This document shows positions 6,957-10,289 of a stretch of DNA of 10,289 nucleotides, one piece after another. The notes beneath the pieces are model-generated. The model did not search any database. It had not been told where the DNA came from and saw only the letters and a program-made list of their open reading frames with translations. Location of the stretch: assembly GCA_020061285.1 (NCBI GenBank), contig JAGUYQ010000092.1, positions 1 to 10,289 of the forward strand. The letters are read 5' to 3'. This DNA comes from Betaproteobacteria bacterium. GTDB lineage: Bacteria > Pseudomonadota > Gammaproteobacteria > Burkholderiales > UBA9220. Position numbers and translations under genes: made by a program. Each line of letters begins with the position of its first letter. Position 1 is the first letter of the stretch.

Positions 6957-7544
6957 TCAGCGGATGATGTACACCAAGGGGAAAAGGATGATCCACACCA
7001 GGTCCACCATATGCCAATAGGAGGCACCGGTTTCGACACCCGTGTGGTTGTCCGGGGAATAGCCTCCCCGCCAAGCCTTGGCGGTGACGAAGGCGAGGAT
7101 CACCATGCCCATCAGCACGTGCATGAAGTGGAAAATGGTGAGAGACAGGTAGAACATATAGAAAGCATTGGTATGCAGGGTGATGCCCGCCGCAAACTTG
7201 GCGTGGAATTCCGTCAGCTTGACCACCACAAACACGCCGCCGAGGCCGATGGCGGCCAGAAGCCAATAAGCGCAGTGGCGGGGTAAATTTTCCCGGATGG
7301 CGGCAACCGCACGCACCACGAAGTAGCTGCTGGTAATCAGCACCAGGGTATTGAATGCGCCGGCCTCACGGTTGAGCAGCAACTGGGAATGGTTGAACAG
7401 TTCGACATTCTCGGCGCGGGTAAAGGCATAGGCAAGAAAGAAAATGCCGAAAGCCAGCAGCTCGGCGAAGATGAAAAACCAGATCGCCAGATCCCCTGGA
7501 GGATTGGCGGCGTGGTTTTGCCCAGGTTTTATTAGTTTACTCAT
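6957..7544 (-). CDS. norE: NorE, cytochrome c oxidase subunit III-like accessory protein
   Basis: This 195-residue membrane protein has about five hydrophobic helices. It carries subunit III/NorE hallmarks: PGDLAIWFFIFAELLAFG near the N terminus, TEFHAKF in the middle, YLSLTIFHFMHVLMG, and a C-terminal WHMVDLVWIILFPLVYI. NorE is a heme-free homologue of oxidase subunit III that helps cNOR function in vivo. The start is debatable. The frame is open back to an ATG at 7601 that overlaps the norB stop (TGATG), giving 214 residues. However, that extension would run through a perfect intrinsic terminator, and its 19 extra residues are not NorE-like. I chose the ATG at 7544 (MSKLIKPGQN). Neither candidate has a clear Shine-Dalgarno. 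The gene is followed 9 bp later by norF. Confidence 0.88.
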   Translation of the reverse strand: MSKLIKPGQNHAANPPGDLAIWFFIFAELLAFGIFFLAYAFTRAENVELFNHSQLLLNREAGAFNTLVLITSSYFVVRAVAAIRENLPRHCAYWLLAAIGLGGVFVVVKLTEFHAKFAAGITLHTNAFYMFYLSLTIFHFMHVLMGMVILAFVTAKAWRGGYSPDNHTGVETGASYWHMVDLVWIILFPLVYIIR

Positions 7545-7563
7545 TTGGTCGGTTATTGGGATG

Positions 7564-7589
7564 AAAAAAGAGGAGCCCGAAGGCTCCTC
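7564..7589 (-). terminator. Intrinsic terminator between norB and norE
   Basis: Read on the - strand: GAGGAGCC, loop TTCG, GGCTCCTC, then six consecutive T. That is an 8-bp perfect stem with the very stable UUCG tetraloop and an adjoining U-tract. It starts 11 bp after the norB stop codon. On the + strand there is no U-tract after the hairpin, so it acts only in the nor direction. It should end or attenuate norCB transcripts before norEF. Confidence 0.88.
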
Positions 7590-7600
7590 GCGAGTAGCCA

Positions 7601-8992
<1,392 letters not shown>

Positions 8993-9012
8993 TTATGGGT
9001 GGTGGGCCCGCA

Positions 9013-9438
9013 TTAGCCTTCGATGTTGGGCGGCCAATTGTTGGTGTTGATTTCGGAGGTCCATTTCAGGAACGCCACCAAGTCGTCGAGTTGCTGCTCG
9101 GTGAAATTGAATTGCGGCATTTGGCGGCGGCCGGGGGCATGAGTAGGCTGGGCCTTGATCCATGCCTTGATGAACTCGGGGCCGCGGCGCTTGTAGACGT
9201 TGCCCAGTTCGGGAGCGAAATAGGCGCCTTCCCCCAGCAGGGTATGGCAACCGATGCAATCTCGGGTTTCCCACAGGTGCTTGCCGCGGACCACATTCTG
9301 GGTGATGTTTTCCCGGTGGTCGCGCTTGGGCAGCGCCTGCACGGTGTCGAAGGTCAGGCCGAGAAACAGGAGGAAGAAAAACACAGCCCCTCCGTAAAAT
9401 ATGTTTCTCGCCATCGATTTGGTGAACGTCTCGCTCAT
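9013..9438 (-). CDS. norC: Nitric oxide reductase cytochrome c subunit NorC
   Basis: This 141-residue membrane-anchored c-type cytochrome is the electron entry point of cNOR. One N-terminal helix (about 12-32) anchors it with the heme domain in the periplasm. The single heme c site is CIGCH (61-65), and Met107 in RRQMPQF is the likely distal ligand. The segment GKHLWETRDCIGCHTLLGEGAYFAPELGNV is closely typical of NorC. Length matches the family (about 145-150 aa). GGGAGG (9443-9448) lies 4 bp before the ATG at 9438. It is the promoter-proximal gene of the cluster. An FNR-type box and a matched -10 lie upstream, leaving a leader of about 100 nt. Confidence 0.97.
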   Translation of the reverse strand: MSETFTKSMARNIFYGGAVFFFLLFLGLTFDTVQALPKRDHRENITQNVVRGKHLWETRDCIGCHTLLGEGAYFAPELGNVYKRRGPEFIKAWIKAQPTHAPGRRQMPQFNFTEQQLDDLVAFLKWTSEINTNNWPPNIEG

Positions 9439-9543
9439 GCTTCCTCCCGTTGTTGATTGGTGAACCGATGCCTCAAAGCCCCTTGAATTGACGGACCGTA
9501 CTGCCGGGCGTACATTGCCCCCTTTCCATCGGAGACGGTGGAA

Positions 9544-9549
9544 ACTGTA
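9544..9549 (-). promoter_or_regulatory. Predicted -10 element of the norC promoter
   Basis: On the - strand the hexamer is TACAGT, 4 of 6 matches to TATAAT. If its bases are -12 to -7, the start of transcription falls at about 9537 and the FNR-type box is centred exactly at -41.5. That is the class II activator geometry. No separate -35 is needed because the box replaces it. The leader to the norC ATG would be about 99 nt. Confidence 0.6.
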
Positions 9550-9571
9550 GAGAAGGCAAGAAAAGAGGGCC

Positions 9572-9585
9572 TTGATTCATATCAA
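9572..9585. promoter_or_regulatory. FNR/DNR-type activator box upstream of norCB
   Basis: The sequence is TTGATTCATATCAA, a perfect TTGAT-N4-ATCAA palindrome, extended by CC on the left and GG on the right into 7-bp arms. This is the consensus for CRP/FNR-family anaerobic and NO-responsive activators (FNR, Anr, Dnr, NnrR). The centre is about 140 bp from the norC start. It is also 88 bp from the divergent radical SAM gene and could act on both. Which family member binds cannot be told from the site. Confidence 0.88.
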
Positions 9586-9666
9586 GGTTTCCCCGAGGCT
9601 ATTACTCAACAATTAGCGGCAGCGGGGAACAAGCGGGGAAAGCTCCGCAACATCTGAGGGGATGTG

Positions 9667-10289
9667 ATGTATCTGTCTGACCGGGTCAATACCTACGGCC
9701 AATATTTGCTGCGCCGCTTCGGCGAGCGGGTGCACAAGATCGCGCTCGACGCCGGATTCACCTGCCCCAACCGGGACGGCAGCAAGGGCATCGGCGGCTG
9801 CTCCTTCTGCAACAACGTATCCTTCAGCCCGGCCGCCGATACCCGGCAAAACCTCTCCAGCCAGATCGTCAAAGCCAAACAGGCCATTTCGCGGCGAACC
9901 CGCGCCGCCAAGTTCATTGCTTACTTCCAGGCCTACACCAACACCTACGCCAAGGTCGAGCAATTGGAAGCCCTCTACCGCCAGGCCCTGGCGGAGCCGG
10001 GCATGGTGGGGCTTGCCGTCGGCACGCGGCCGGACTGCGTGTCGGAAGAGGTGCTCGATCTTCTCGACCGCTTCCGCCGGGAAGGCTATGAAGTCAGCCT
10101 GGAGTTGGGGCTGCAATCGGCCTTCGACGAGACGCTGGAGCGGGTGAACCGGGGCCACACCCTGGAGGAATACCGGCGTACCGCTTTTGCCGCTCGCCGG
10201 CGTGGCATCCCGCTCTGCACTCACCTTATCGTCGGCCTGCCCGGGGAAGGGGAGGGGCATTACCACGCCACCTTGGATACCGTGCTCGA
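9667..10289 (+). CDS. yhcC: YhcC-type radical SAM protein (3'-truncated)
   Basis: The frame runs open from the ATG at 9667 to the window end, giving the first 207 residues of a protein usually a little over 300 aa. The start has GAGGGG (9656-9661) 5 bp upstream. The N terminus VNTYGQYLLRRFGERVHKIALDAGFTCPNRDG and the Fe-S cluster cysteines Cys33, Cys45 and Cys48 (spacing C-x11-C-x2-C, not the classic C-x3-C-x2-C) mark the TIGR01212/YhcC group of radical SAM enzymes. Further family segments are YFQAYTNTYA, VGLAVGTRPDC, VSLELGLQSAFDETLERVNRGH and THLIVGLPGEG. Its reaction is not settled to my knowledge; Elp3-like similarity suggests nucleic-acid or tRNA chemistry, which is inference. It is divergent from norC across a 228-bp intergenic region containing the FNR-type box, so anaerobic co-regulation is possible. 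Confidence 0.93.
   Translation, partial: MYLSDRVNTYGQYLLRRFGERVHKIALDAGFTCPNRDGSKGIGGCSFCNNVSFSPAADTRQNLSSQIVKAKQAISRRTRAAKFIAYFQAYTNTYAKVEQLEALYRQALAEPGMVGLAVGTRPDCVSEEVLDLLDRFRREGYEVSLELGLQSAFDETLERVNRGHTLEEYRRTAFAARRRGIPLCTHLIVGLPGEGEGHYHATLDTVL

Noticed and set aside
9498..9513. GTAC-N8-GTAC inverted repeat in the norC leader
   Set aside because: The 4-bp arms are too short to support a binding site, and it does not match a NorR or NsrR site that I can recognise.
9621..9640. Tandem copy of AGCGGGGAA (9621-9629 and 9632-9640) before the radical SAM gene
   Set aside because: Only two 9-bp copies at 11-bp spacing in a G-rich stretch; likely chance. A 6-bp hairpin overlapping the second copy is also weak.
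9613..10266. 217-codon - strand open frame opposite the radical SAM gene
   Set aside because: The + strand frame matches the YhcC family from its start to the window end and has a good ribosome binding site. The - strand frame has no recognisable domain.

Overview
The window reads as a piece of chromosome from a GC-rich denitrifying proteobacterium. The gene content (short cNOR with norE and norF, an AI-2E family permease, a PIN-PhoH ATPase, a YhcC-type radical SAM protein) and the coding style fit a betaproteobacterium of the Rhodocyclales/Nitrosomonadales kind. That placement is inference, since no phylogenetic marker is present. Nothing looks like a mobile element, prophage, CRISPR array, tRNA or rRNA, and the genes are densely packed.

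Layout, left to right. (1) The 3' part of an ABC1/AarF/UbiB-family kinase-like protein on the + strand ends 3 bp from the end of a convergent - strand unit. (2) That unit is a stand-alone cyclic-nucleotide-binding-domain protein followed 3 bp later by an AI-2E/PerM-type permease. (3) Further right, on the - strand, lies a fused aminoglycoside-phosphotransferase-like/P-loop kinase protein. It is divergent from a small + strand DUF2281-like protein. (4) The small gene converges on a PIN-PhoH ATPase, with a strong shared hairpin terminator between them. (5) The rest of the - strand forms an anaerobic NO-handling cluster, transcribed norC-norB-norE-norF-bcp-phoH. (6) Divergent from norC at the right edge starts a YhcC-type radical SAM protein, truncated by the window end. 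It is the only gene apart from the left-edge one that is incomplete.

How it works together. NorC (membrane-anchored c-type cytochrome) and NorB (heme b/heme b3/FeB catalytic subunit) form cytochrome c nitric oxide reductase, 2 NO + 2 e- + 2 H+ to N2O + H2O. All metal ligands expected from the family are present. A perfect FNR/DNR-type box (TTGAT-N4-ATCAA) lies upstream of norC at exact class II spacing from a plausible -10, so oxygen/NO-responsive activation is well supported. The least expected feature is a textbook intrinsic terminator (8-bp stem, UUCG loop, six U) directly after norB and before the only sensible start of norE. This splits norCB from norEF in expression level, although the norE reading frame stays open back through the hairpin to the norB stop codon.

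I did not find a wholly new multi-gene system. The points most worth a second look are the norB/norE terminator-attenuator arrangement, the APH-kinase fusion, the Bcp peroxiredoxin lacking both usual resolving cysteines, and an operator-like dyad in front of the cyclic-nucleotide-binding gene.
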